From positions 3,602,912 to 3,666,911 of the forward strand of contig OZ251449.1 of assembly GCA_965242505.1 (NCBI GenBank): 64,000 bases of DNA, given 5' to 3'. The notes below the pieces were generated by a model. That model ran no database searches. It had not been told where the DNA came from and saw only the letters and a list, made by a program, of their open reading frames with translations. The translations under genes were made by a program, and so were the position numbers. This DNA comes from UBA2966 sp965242505 (GTDB lineage: Bacteria > Pseudomonadota > Alphaproteobacteria > UBA2966). This document shows positions 50,369 to 58,332 of the stretch, in pieces (within the stretch, counting starts at the first letter, position 1; each line of letters starts with the position of its first letter).

Positions 50369-50791
50369 ATGGCTCCGAAAACCGCATCCATGCCGGCCGC
50401 CCCGGAGGCGCCCGGCGTTCACGACTTCTACGTCGAGAAGGACGGGCTGCGGTACGCGGGAACGCACCTTCTGATCGATCTGATCGGCGCTCGCCGCCTC
50501 GCCGACCCGGCGGTCGTGGAAACGGCGTTGCGGCGGGCGGTCGACGAGACGGGCGCCGCCTTGCTCGACGTCGAGCTGCATTGCTTTTCCCCGCAGGGCG
50601 GCGTGACGGCCGTGGCGCTCCTCGCCGAGTCGCACATGAGCATCCATACGTGGCCCGAGACCGGGTTCGCCGCCGTGGACGTCTTCCTCTGCGGTCGCCG
50701 CGACCCCTATCGGGCCATTCCCGCGCTCAGGGAGGCGTTCACGCCCGATCGCCTGCACGTCGTCGAGCACAAGAGGGGCCTGGTGGTTTGA
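50369..50791 (+). CDS. speD: S-adenosylmethionine decarboxylase proenzyme
   Basis: The 140-residue protein is the short bacterial (SpeH-type) form. The self-processing site E-S-H-M-S-I-H-T-W-P-E yields the pyruvoyl cofactor at the serine. Cysteine and histidine partners are in D-V-E-L-H-C-F-S-P and V-D-V-F-L-C-G. It supplies decarboxylated SAM for aminopropyl transfer by the following SpeE. The start is the ATG at MAPKTASMP; a second M lies seven codons later. Confidence 0.95.
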   Translation: MAPKTASMPAAPEAPGVHDFYVEKDGLRYAGTHLLIDLIGARRLADPAVVETALRRAVDETGAALLDVELHCFSPQGGVTAVALLAESHMSIHTWPETGFAAVDVFLCGRRDPYRAIPALREAFTPDRLHVVEHKRGLVV

Positions 50792-51633
50792 CGGACTGGT
50801 TCCGCGAGACCCTTCACCCGTCCGTGGGGCAGTCCCTCCGTATCGACAGGATCGTATACGAGGGCCGGTCCCGCCATCAGGACGTCCTGATCTTCGAAAA
50901 CGAACGCCTCGGGCGCGTTCTCGCGCTCGACGGCATCGTCCAGACGACCGAGGCCGACGAGTTCTACTACCACGAGATGATCAGCCACGTGCCGATCGTC
51001 GGGCACGGCGCCGTGAAGTCGGTTCTGATCGTCGGCGGTGGAGACGGCGGCGCGCTCGAGGAGGTTCTCAAGCATCCCGTCGAGCGCGCGGTGCTCGTCG
51101 ACATCGACGGGGAAGTCGTGAGCCTGTGCCGCGAGCACCTGCCCTCGATCTGCGGCGGCGCGTTCGAGGACCCTCGGGCGGAACTGGTCATCGGCGACGG
51201 CGTCGACTTCGTCCGGGAGACGGGATGCCGGTTCGACGTCGTCATCGTCGACTCGACGGACCCGGTCGGCCCGGGCCGGGCGCTGTTCGACGAGTCCTTT
51301 CATGCGTCGTGCCGCGGCGTCCTCGACGCCGGCGGCGTGATCGTGACGCAGAACGGCGTTCCGTTTTTCCAGGGCCCGGAGCTGACCCGCGCCCATCGCC
51401 GGTTCAGCCGCCTGTTCGAGCGTTCGGGGGTCTTCCTGGCGCCCGTGCCCACCTACGTCGGCGGGCACATGGCGTTCGGTTGGGCGAGCGACCGCGCCGA
51501 CCTGGCGGCGACGGACGTCGAGACCCTGCGGTCGCGCCTCGATTCGCACCGGTTCGACGCCCGGTACTACAACGCGGAGGCGCACGTGTCCGCCTTCGCG
51601 CTTCCGACGTGTACGCGGACGCTGATGTCCTGA
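50788..51633 (+). CDS. speE: Polyamine aminopropyltransferase (spermidine synthase)
   Basis: The 281-residue protein starts at TTG overlapping the speD stop by 4 bp. It has L-D-G-I-V-Q-T-T-E-A-D-E-F-Y-Y-H-E-M, the G-G-G-D-G-G-A-L nucleotide-binding loop and catalytic D-S-T-D-P-V-G-P-G. It transfers the aminopropyl group to putrescine. The coupled speD–speE pair is a standard arrangement. Confidence 0.96.
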   Translation: MTDWFRETLHPSVGQSLRIDRIVYEGRSRHQDVLIFENERLGRVLALDGIVQTTEADEFYYHEMISHVPIVGHGAVKSVLIVGGGDGGALEEVLKHPVERAVLVDIDGEVVSLCREHLPSICGGAFEDPRAELVIGDGVDFVRETGCRFDVVIVDSTDPVGPGRALFDESFHASCRGVLDAGGVIVTQNGVPFFQGPELTRAHRRFSRLFERSGVFLAPVPTYVGGHMAFGWASDRADLAATDVETLRSRLDSHRFDARYYNAEAHVSAFALPTCTRTLMS

Positions 51634-51653
51634 GCCGTGCGGGGCCTGAGCAA

Positions 51654-52976
51654 CCGGATAGATGGGTAACACTATAGACCGGATACATGGGTAACAGTGT
51701 TCCCGGTCTGTCCCGCTTCCGTGCGGCCCGGCCGGGCCGCACGGAAGCGGTCAAGCTTCTTCGACCTCCGATCGATGATCCCGAGGTCGACATCCGCGAA
51801 GCGGACGATCCAGTCGCCCCCGTCAGTCTCGGCCACGCCCACAGGCTCACCCCTCAGCGTCTCGCTGACGAAGACCAGATCGCCGCCCCACTTGATGGAG
51901 CCATCGGTGCGGACCCGGCGCATCGCGTGCTCGGCATCGTACTAGGGCTCCTCCAGGCGCTCGGGATGACGCCGCTCCGACGACCGGTAGAACGCCGCAG
52001 GCGGCTTCTGCCCCAAGGCCTCATGCGGACGATGGACGTTGAAGTCCTGGCGGAAGCGGTCGAAGCGGGCCTGTTGCGCGTCCGCCGTCGCCGCCGGCGG
52101 CGTCGCGGTCTCGGCCTTCAACGTCCGATGCATCCGCTCATGCCTCCCGTTCTGCTGCGGCTGACCCCGCGCAATCCGCTCCACCGCGATCCCGGCCTTG
52201 ATCCATTCCACCGACAGACGCGACAGACCCCCAGCCCCCGGACCGGCGAACGGCGCCCCGTTGTCCGAACGGATGGCCTCGGGAACCCCGTAGCGCCGGA
52301 ACACCCGCCCCACCGCCGCCCCCACCGCTGCGGTCTGCGGCGGGACGATGACGCACGCCAACAGAAAGCGGCTGTAGGCGTCGGTGATCGTCAGCGGATC
52401 GCAGCGGACGCCGTCGCGGGTGCGAAACCACCCCTTGAAGTCGATACACCACACGTCGTTGGGAGCCGCCACAGGGCGGAACGGACGACACGGAGCCGCC
52501 ATCCGACGGCGCCGGCGACGGCGCGCCACCAGACCCTCCGCCCGCAGCAGGTCGCCCATCGTGCTGGCCGCCGGCCACGCCACCTCGGGGTGCTCACCCA
52601 CCAACACCGCCCGCAGCTTGCGCGGACCCCAGTGCGGACGCGTGCGGCGCAAGGCGATGATCGCCTCGGCCACCGACGGCGCCATCGACCGACCATGGCG
52701 ACGCGGCGCCCGCGACCGCTCGACCAGACCCTCCGGGCCGTCGCCGCGATACCGATCAAGCCACTTGTACCCGGTCTTGCGGCTGATGCCGTAGTGCTCG
52801 CACAGCGCCGTCATCGACCACTCGCCACGCAGATAATCGGCAACGAAAACCAGCTTCTCGTCCATCGGACAGGTCTCCTTCCAAGGCATCGGCCGCACCT
52901 CCCGCACCTCCCGACCAACCCTCTAACCTGTTACCCATGTATCCGGTCTAAACTGTTACCTTTCTATCCGGTCTGT
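51654..52976. mobile_element. IS481-family insertion sequence with doubled terminal repeats
   Basis: A perfect 23-bp inverted repeat, beginning TAGACCGGATACATGG at 51675–51697 and mirrored at 52928–52950, encloses a transposase. A second, outer pair lies just outside: ACCGGATAGATGGGTAACA on the left and the reverse complement of TGTTACCTTTCTATCCGGT on the right. They differ at two positions. Doubled ends are known for IS481-type elements. It inserted between speE and the RiPP cluster. Confidence 0.85.
51672..52907 (-). pseudogene. IS481-family transposase interrupted by an in-frame amber codon
   Basis: The N-terminal HTH (Y-G-I-S-R-K-T-G-Y-K-W) is followed by an integrase core with all three catalytic acidic residues: W-C-I-D-F-K-G-W-F, I-R-S-D-N-G-A-P-F and N-G-R-H-E-R-M-H. 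The frame meets TAG at 51942–51944, then continues in the same phase for 89 more codons (D-L-V-F-V-S-E-T-L and F-A-D-V-D-L-G-I-I-D-R-R), the normal family C-terminus, ending inside the inverted repeat. The truncated product lacks only the ~85-residue tail, so some activity is conceivable. Confidence 0.85.
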
Positions 52977-52986
52977 ACCGCCGCGA

Positions 52987-53110
52987 CCCCCCTCCCGACC
53001 TCCCCCCTGTCAGGGGGGAGGAGTATGAATGGCCTCTCCGCTCCCCTTCTTCTCCCTCCCCCTTGCAGGGGGAGGGTCGGGGTGGGGGTCGCGCCAGGAG
53101 GGAGGAGCGC
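52987..53110. repeat. REP-like palindromic cluster
   Basis: One A and one B unit lie directly after the IS481 right end and upstream of the first RiPP precursor promoter motif. Confidence 0.85.
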
Positions 53111-53161
53111 GAACGGCCCCTGCGGCGGCGGCGTCGACGCGTCCGCCCCCTCGCCCGGGAG

Positions 53162-53180
53162 GCGTGAAATTAGGGTTTAC
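53162..53180 (+). promoter_or_regulatory. RiPP-cluster upstream motif, copy 1
   Basis: GCGTGAAATTAGGGTTTAC is one of three near-identical AT-rich elements, each placed about 105–230 bp before a precursor gene. It is followed downstream by a shared GATGCCGAAGAC block. The arrangement suggests a common promoter or regulator site; the factor is unknown. Confidence 0.6.
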
Positions 53181-53195
53181 CCCCCCCCCCCCCCC
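53180..53195. repeat. 16-base poly-C tract
   Basis: A run of sixteen C residues abuts motif copy 1. The other two motif copies instead have a mixed C/T stretch. The tract is prone to slippage, so it could modulate transcription or reflect a sequencing artefact. Confidence 0.85.
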
Positions 53196-53288
53196 GCGCT
53201 ACGTACGATGCCGAAGACTCGATGACGGGTTCCGGTGTCTCGAACCACGGGATGGAGCATCCGTCCGAACCTTGCAGAGGAGACGATC

Positions 53289-53708
53289 ATGCGCGACGAC
53301 GTTTACGGGGGTATCCACGATGGCATGCGCCAGCAAGGCGTCATCCTTCAGGATCTCGCCAATGCCTGCCATTCCGACGAGGATCTGCTGCGCGCGCTCG
53401 AGGAGCGTCCGGAGGAAATTCTGCGGGAGCGCGGGATCGACGTGCCGATGGATGAGGGCCTGGACGTGAAGGTCGTCCTCAACACCCGCGACACCTTCCA
53501 CCTGGCCATGATTCCCGACCCGAACCAGGAGCTCCAGGACGAGGCGCTGATGGCGGTCGCCGGCGGCAAGACCAATGGCTGTGCGAGCTCGGGGGGAACC
53601 GTCGGGAGCATTCCTTCCACCGCGAGTTCGATCAGCTCCCTGGGCTGCGCCAGCAGCCAGTCGGGCTGCGCCAGCAGCGTGTCGGACGCGTCGAGGACGA
53701 GGCAGTAG
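53289..53708 (+). CDS. NHLP-leader RiPP precursor 1 (proteusin-like)
   Basis: The 139-residue protein starts after GAGGAGACGATC. Residues 1–93 form a nitrile-hydratase-like leader peptide: the helical L-R-A-L-E-E-R-P-E-E-I-L-R-E-R-G-I-D segment, D-V-K-V-V-L-N-T, M-I-P-D-P-N-Q-E-L-Q-D-E and the terminal A-L-M-A-V-A-G-G cleavage site. The 46-residue core is nearly all G, S, T, A, V and C, and contains the pentad G-C-A-S-S three times. Proteusin cores of this kind are modified by radical SAM enzymes; a candidate epimerase is encoded at 55412. Confidence 0.85.
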   Translation: MRDDVYGGIHDGMRQQGVILQDLANACHSDEDLLRALEERPEEILRERGIDVPMDEGLDVKVVLNTRDTFHLAMIPDPNQELQDEALMAVAGGKTNGCASSGGTVGSIPSTASSISSLGCASSQSGCASSVSDASRTRQ

Positions 53709-53763
53709 CCCGCATTTCTCATGCCGGCAGGGATCGAGGGTTTCGCGGCGTTGCAGGGCCGCG

Positions 53764-53890
53764 GACCCCCCTCCCGACCTCCCCCCTGTCAGGGGGGAGG
53801 AGTATGAATGGCCTCTCCGCTCCCCTTTTTCTCCCTCTCCCTGGCAGGGGGAGGGTCGGGGTGGGGGTCGCGCCAGGAGGGAGGAGCGCG
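53764..53890. repeat. REP-like palindromic cluster
   Basis: One A and one B unit separate precursor 1 from the motif of precursor 2. They are almost the same as the cluster at 52987, so the repeat appears to have been duplicated with the gene module. Confidence 0.85.
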
Positions 53891-53941
53891 AACGGCCCCT
53901 GCGGCGCCTCCGTCGACGCGTCCGCCCCCTCGCTCGGGGGC

Positions 53942-53958
53942 GTGAAATTAGGGTTTAC
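53942..53958 (+). promoter_or_regulatory. RiPP-cluster upstream motif, copy 2
   Basis: GTGAAATTAGGGTTTAC is followed by a C/T-rich stretch and the shared GATGCCGAAGAC block. It lies ~210 bp before precursor 2. The intervening sequence has no gene. Confidence 0.6.
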
Positions 53959-54168
53959 TCTCCCTCCCCCGCCATGGATTGATGCCGAAGACCCGGCGAC
54001 GGAGAACAGGCAGGGTCATATCAGTGCGTGATCGCCGCGCATCAGAGCCTGGCCGGGGGTGAGGGGCAGCCAGGCAACGGAGAACAACAAGACTGCATCG
54101 GTGGGGCGATATGGTACGCGCCCGACGTTTGGTGGAGCATCCACCCGAACTTCGCAAGGGAGACGATC

Positions 54169-54567
54169 ATGAGCGACTACGTTCACCAGGAAGGCCATCA
54201 GGAAGACGTCTACGGCGTCACTCTCCGGCGAGGCATCGTCCTTCAGGGCATCGCCGACGCCTGCCGTTCCGACGAGGATCGGCTGCGCGAGGTCGAGGAG
54301 CGTCCGAAGGACGTTCTGCGGGAGCACGGGATCGACATGCCGGTGGGCGTGGACGTGAAGGTCGTCCTCAACACCCGCGACACCTTCCACCTGGCCATGC
54401 CTCCCGACCCGAACCAGGTGCTCCAGGACGAGTCGCTGATGGCGGTCGCCGGCGGCGGCAAGACGATGGGCACGGTGGGCACGATGGCGACCACCTCGAC
54501 CCTGCCTTCCTGCGTGGGCACGGCCGGAAGCGTGAGCAGCTTCGCGACCGCGAGGGACAGCCTTTAG
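54169..54567 (+). CDS. NHLP-leader RiPP precursor 2
   Basis: The 132-residue protein starts after AAGGGAGACGATC; a longer upstream frame is not leader-like. The 96-residue leader shares C-R-S-D-E-D-R-L-R-E-V-E-E-R-P, D-V-K-V-V-L-N-T-R-D-T-F-H-L-A and P-P-D-P-N-Q with its paralogues, ending A-V-A-G-G. The 36-residue core is rich in T, G, V, S and M with a single cysteine (L-P-S-C-V-G). Conserved leader and variable core are the hallmark of precursor families processed by shared enzymes. Confidence 0.83.
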   Translation: MSDYVHQEGHQEDVYGVTLRRGIVLQGIADACRSDEDRLREVEERPKDVLREHGIDMPVGVDVKVVLNTRDTFHLAMPPDPNQVLQDESLMAVAGGGKTMGTVGTMATTSTLPSCVGTAGSVSSFATARDSL

Positions 54568-54655
54568 CCCGCATTTCTCATACCGCTTGTCCGCAAGCTC
54601 CATCCGGCGACGGAGGCGCCGCAGGGTCCGTTCGCGTTCCTTCCCCCTTGGAGCG

Positions 54656-54765
54656 GCCCCCACCCCGACCCTCCCCCTGCAAGGGAGAGGGAGGGGGACG
54701 GAGGGTGTGCGGATCCCCTTTTCACGCTCCTCCCCCCTGACAGGGGGGAGGTCGGGAGGGGGGTC
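54656..54765. repeat. REP-like palindromic cluster
   Basis: One B and one A unit (inverted relative to the two previous clusters) lie between precursors 2 and 3. Confidence 0.85.
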
Positions 54766-54864
54766 CCGGTCCCGCAACGCCGCGCGATCCTCGATCCCTG
54801 CCGGTATGGGAAATACGGGTCGGGATGCCGTTTCCGGCGCGAAGGCGACGGTCGTGACGGAGGC

Positions 54865-54881
54865 GTGAAATTAGGGTTTAC
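54865..54881 (+). promoter_or_regulatory. RiPP-cluster upstream motif, copy 3
   Basis: The same GTGAAATTAGGGTTTAC lies 104 bp before precursor 3, again followed by a GATGCCGAAGAC block. The sequence after it (GGGTTCC.GT.TCTCGAACC) is shared with copy 1. Confidence 0.6.
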
Positions 54882-54984
54882 TCCCCTCCATTATGGTGTG
54901 GATGATGCCGAAGACTTGGGGATGGGTTCCAGTATCTCGAACCGCTGGACGGAGCAGTCCCCGAACATCGCAGGGGAGACGATC

Positions 54985-55386
54985 ATGCGACACGACATCC
55001 ACCAGGAAGACGCCCACGGCATCTTCCTTCAGCGCGCCCGTGTTTTCCAGAACCTCGCCGACGCCTGCCGCTCCGACGAGGATCGGCTGCGCGAGGTCGA
55101 GGAGCGTCCGAAGGAAATTCTGCTGGAGCACGGACACGACGTTCCGGAGGACATGGACGTGAAGGTCGTCCTCAACACCCGTGACGTCTTCCACTTGGCC
55201 ATGCCTCCCGATCCGAACCAGGCGCTCCAGGACGAGGCGCTGATGGCGGTCGCCGGCGGCGGCAAGACCGCGAGCACCGCGGGCTCGGTCGGATGCGCCG
55301 GGACCGTTCCCTCGACCGCGAGCACGCTCAGCACCGCGGGCTCCGTCGGCAGCGTGGACTCGGGCGGCGCCTTGCCATGGGCGTAG
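54985..55386 (+). CDS. NHLP-leader RiPP precursor 3
   Basis: The 133-residue protein has a 92-residue leader with the same E-D-R-L-R-E-V-E-E-R-P, D-V-K-V-V-L-N-T-R-D-V-F-H-L and P-D-P-N-Q-A-L-Q-D-E-A-L-M, ending A-V-A-G-G. The 41-residue core is G/S/T/A/V-rich with repeated T-A-G-S-V-G and S-T-A-S-T, one cysteine and an aromatic end (L-P-W-A). It is the precursor nearest the radical SAM gene (25 bp) and is probably co-transcribed with it. Confidence 0.83.
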   Translation: MRHDIHQEDAHGIFLQRARVFQNLADACRSDEDRLREVEERPKEILLEHGHDVPEDMDVKVVLNTRDVFHLAMPPDPNQALQDEALMAVAGGGKTASTAGSVGCAGTVPSTASTLSTAGSVGSVDSGGALPWA

Positions 55387-55411
55387 CGCGCCGTCCGTCG
55401 GCGCGCCGGCG

Positions 55412-56911
55412 GTGACGACCGTCGTCCTCCCGTCCCGGCCGGGGCCTCCGTCCGCCGCGGCCGGGACGGGAGGGACGGCCGGCGACTCCCGTTCGGACGG
55501 TGAGTCGCGGCTCTATGCGCATGTGAAGCGCTTCCGTGAGCGCTGGCTGGCCGACGACCGCTTCCGCGCCGCCGTTCACGACGATCCTCGGGCCGCCGTC
55601 GCGCGCGCCGGGCTCGATATGGATCCTTCTCCGCTCGACTTCCTCTGGCGTTCCGGCGCGCCGATCGACCGCGCCGCGCCGTCCGTCAGCGCCTACCTGC
55701 GCGTCGAAAGCCGGGCGCGGGCCTATATCGACTTCGCCGCCGACGATGCGGGCGCGGCCGAGCCCTACCGGCTCTGGCGGGCGCGCCAGAAGGCGCGGGC
55801 CGCCTTCGCGGAAGGCTACGTCGTGGCGCCGCTGTCCCTGCATCTGCCCTTCACCGTGGAGCTGACCCAGGGCTGCTCGCTCGGCTGCTGGTTTTGCGGG
55901 CTCTCCGCGCGGCCGCTGGAGGCGGTCCTGCGGACGGACGTCGACGCCTGGGAAGAGATGCTGCGGGCGCTGCGCGGAGTCTTCGGCGAGAGCGCCGCGC
56001 GGGGCTTCCTGTTCTGGGCGACGGACCCCCTCGACCATCCGGATTACGAGGCTCACGCGGACGCCTTCCGCCGCGTGCTCGGACGCTTCCCCACGACCAC
56101 GACGGCGGCGGCGACCGCCGACTTCGACCGCGTCCGGCGCCTCATGGCCCTCTCGCGGTCCGCGGAGTATCCGTATCCGGTGCTGCGTTTCTCCGTGGTC
56201 TCGCTGCGCCGGCTGAACGAGATCCATGCGGCGTTCTCGCCCGAGGAGCTCGCGGAGGTGGACTTCGTCATGCTCAACCGCGAGTCCATGCTCGCCCTCG
56301 CGGAGGCCGGTCACGTCCGCGACGTGGCCAGGCGCTGGCCCGAACGCGTCGAGCGCGAGCGGAGCAAGTTCCGCGAGAACAGGAGCGGCCCGTATGCCGA
56401 TGACGACGAGATCTGGTCGCATCGCACCATCTGCTGCGTCTCCGGCTTCCTGATCGAGCCCATCGCCGGCCGGGTCCGTCTGATCTCCCCTGAACCCAGC
56501 TCCGACCGCTGGCCGGACGGCAGCGTGGTCTTCGGCGAGGAGCGGTTCGCTCATGCCGGCGAGCTCGCGGGCGCGCTCGACCGGCTGATCGCCGGCCACA
56601 TGGGGCCGGAGCCGCCGGAGCGTCTGGCGCTCCAGCGCGGAGTGACGGTCACGGCGCCGTTCCACGCCCAGGCGCGCGCCGAGGGCCGCGGCCATCGGGT
56701 CACCTTTACGGCGCGGCGCGACCTCGCCCACATGCCGGCCCTCGCCGAGGCCTTTCGCGGGGGCGCGCGGGTGGAGGACGCGGTCGGGCGCGTCGCCAGC
56801 CGCTTCGGGATCGAGCCCCGCCTCGCGCGCAACGACGCCGTCGACCTCTGGCGCCACGGGGCGCTGATCGAGACGATCTTCGATCTCGCCGACGCCGGGG
56901 AGCGCCCCTGA
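55412..56911 (+). CDS. Radical SAM RiPP maturation enzyme, PoyD-like epimerase
   Basis: The 499-residue protein starts at GTG. The cluster motif C155-S-L-G-C159-W-F-C162 (CxxxCxxC) binds the 4Fe-4S centre, preceded by F-T-V-E-L-T-Q-G. The N-terminal ~130 residues (H-V-K-R-F-R-E-R-W-L-A-D-D and D-P-R-A-A-V-A-R-A-G) match the pattern I recall for the PoyD family of peptide epimerases, which invert L residues to D in proteusins. A C-terminal part includes C-C-V-S-G-F, possibly auxiliary ligands. Adjacent to three NHLP precursors, it is the obvious maturase. No transporter, protease or other tailoring enzyme is encoded nearby. Confidence 0.82.
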   Translation: MTTVVLPSRPGPPSAAAGTGGTAGDSRSDGESRLYAHVKRFRERWLADDRFRAAVHDDPRAAVARAGLDMDPSPLDFLWRSGAPIDRAAPSVSAYLRVESRARAYIDFAADDAGAAEPYRLWRARQKARAAFAEGYVVAPLSLHLPFTVELTQGCSLGCWFCGLSARPLEAVLRTDVDAWEEMLRALRGVFGESAARGFLFWATDPLDHPDYEAHADAFRRVLGRFPTTTTAAATADFDRVRRLMALSRSAEYPYPVLRFSVVSLRRLNEIHAAFSPEELAEVDFVMLNRESMLALAEAGHVRDVARRWPERVERERSKFRENRSGPYADDDEIWSHRTICCVSGFLIEPIAGRVRLISPEPSSDRWPDGSVVFGEERFAHAGELAGALDRLIAGHMGPEPPERLALQRGVTVTAPFHAQARAEGRGHRVTFTARRDLAHMPALAEAFRGGARVEDAVGRVASRFGIEPRLARNDAVDLWRHGALIETIFDLADAGERP

Positions 56912-56933
56912 GGGGAACGGCGCCGGCGCGGCC

Positions 56934-57782
56934 CTACGCCGCGCGCCGGTCGAAACGATCGAGGTAGCGCGGCGCGATCCGGTCCACGAACAGGAGAATG
57001 AAGACGTCCGTGGTCCCGAAGGCGTGATCGACCACGGCGCCGTCGCCGACGAAGGCGCCGAGGCGGAGGTACGCCTTGACGAGGGGCGGCAGTCCGCGGA
57101 CGGCCTCGCGGAGGGTGTAGGAGCCGGGTGGAACCGTGTCCATCGGCGCGAACCGGTCGGGCCTGGCGCGCACGCGGCAGCGGACCGGCGCCAGGTAGGC
57201 GTCGTGGAGATGGCTCAGGGCGACCCGGTGCTCGTCCGGGCGCGTCCCGGGAAAGCTGGCGCAGCCGAACATGACCCCGATGCCGTGGATTCCCAGATAC
57301 CGGGCTATGCCGCGCCAGAGGAGCCGGATCGTCGCGTTCGCGCGGTAGGCGGGATGCACGCAACTGCGTCCCAGTTCCAGAAGGCCCCCGCGTCGCGACG
57401 GCCCGTCGGTCAGCGGGGCCAGGTCGTACTCGGCCGCCGAATAGAAGCCGCCGCGGTCGGCCGCCGCGTCTTCCCGCAACAGTCGATAGGTCCCGACGAC
57501 GGCCTCCGCGGCCGGCAGGCCGTGATCGACGACCAGCAGGTGATCGCAGACGTCGTCGAACGGATCCGCGTCCCGGCGGCTCGCCCGCGCGACCGCATCG
57601 GGCCGGGCGTCCATCTCTTCGTGGAACACGCGGAACCGCAGCGCCTGCGCGGCGGCGACCTCTTTTCGATCCTGGGCGAAGCGAACCTCCAGACGGCCTG
57701 ACGCGGCGCAGGAGAACCCCTGGAACTCCCGGAACGCGAACTCCGGGAACGTTCCGTCAGGCGCTGTGAGAACGTCGGTCAC
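56934..57782 (-). CDS. olsB: L-ornithine N(alpha)-acyltransferase (OlsB-like)
   Basis: The 282-residue protein starts at GTG. It has a GNAT-type fold with the OlsB pattern: E-V-A-A-A-Q-A-L-R-F-R-V-F near residue 40, D-D-V-C-D-H-L-L-V-V-D, V-G-T-Y-R-L-L-R, E-L-G-R-S-C-V-H-P-A-Y-R, and late P-P-L-V-K-A-Y-L-R-L-G-A. OlsB transfers a 3-hydroxyacyl chain from acyl-carrier protein to ornithine, the first step of ornithine lipid synthesis. No olsA adjoins it. It is convergent with the radical SAM gene. Confidence 0.88.
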   Translation of the reverse strand: MTDVLTAPDGTFPEFAFREFQGFSCAASGRLEVRFAQDRKEVAAAQALRFRVFHEEMDARPDAVARASRRDADPFDDVCDHLLVVDHGLPAAEAVVGTYRLLREDAAADRGGFYSAAEYDLAPLTDGPSRRGGLLELGRSCVHPAYRANATIRLLWRGIARYLGIHGIGVMFGCASFPGTRPDEHRVALSHLHDAYLAPVRCRVRARPDRFAPMDTVPPGSYTLREAVRGLPPLVKAYLRLGAFVGDGAVVDHAFGTTDVFILLFVDRIAPRYLDRFDRRAA

Positions 57783-57892
57783 GCGGAGAGCGGAGCAGAG
57801 CCATGCGTCGTTCGCGTTACGAACGGATGACGGTTACGTGAAACCGGAGCGCCGGTCGTGTCGACATTGTGCGAATTCGCTCGCGCGGAGTC

Positions 57893-58185
57893 ACGAGGGG
57901 GAGGCGGAGGGAGCCGTCGACGCCCCTCTCCCTAGCCATCCACGCTCCTCCCCCCGGCGCGACCCCCACCCCGCCCCTCCCCCTGACCATCCACACTCCT
58001 CCCCCCTGGCAGGGGGGAGGTCGGGAGGGGGGTCCGGATGGACATGCCCCGCCGCCGGTGACCCCCACCCCGCCCCTCCCCCTGCCAGGGGGAGGGAGAA
58101 GAGGGGGACGGAGGGTGTGCGAAATGTGCGGATCGCCTTTTCACACTCCTCCCCCCTGGCAGGGGGGAGGTCGGGAGGGGGGTGG
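57893..58185. repeat. REP-like palindromic cluster
   Basis: Several half and full units (B–A–B–A) fill much of the 550-bp divergent gap between olsB and the MetF-like gene. Apart from these and short flanks no gene is apparent. Confidence 0.85.
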
Positions 58186-58332
58186 ACCGCGGCCCGACGG
58201 TGTGCGGATTGTGCGGGTCGGGGTGTCGTAATCGGAAGGACCGGAGTCGCTCGCAACGCAGCATGGGGACGGTCCCCGACTATGTTGACCCCGCTTCGGG
58301 CGGTGAGGGCCCGGAGTCGTCCGTCTTCGTCG

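Noticed and set aside
46956..50387. Very long antisense open frame (1,143 codons) opposite the ABC operon
   Set aside because: It lies wholly antisense to three genes with strong family motifs; long shadow frames are expected at this GC content and its product has no domain character.
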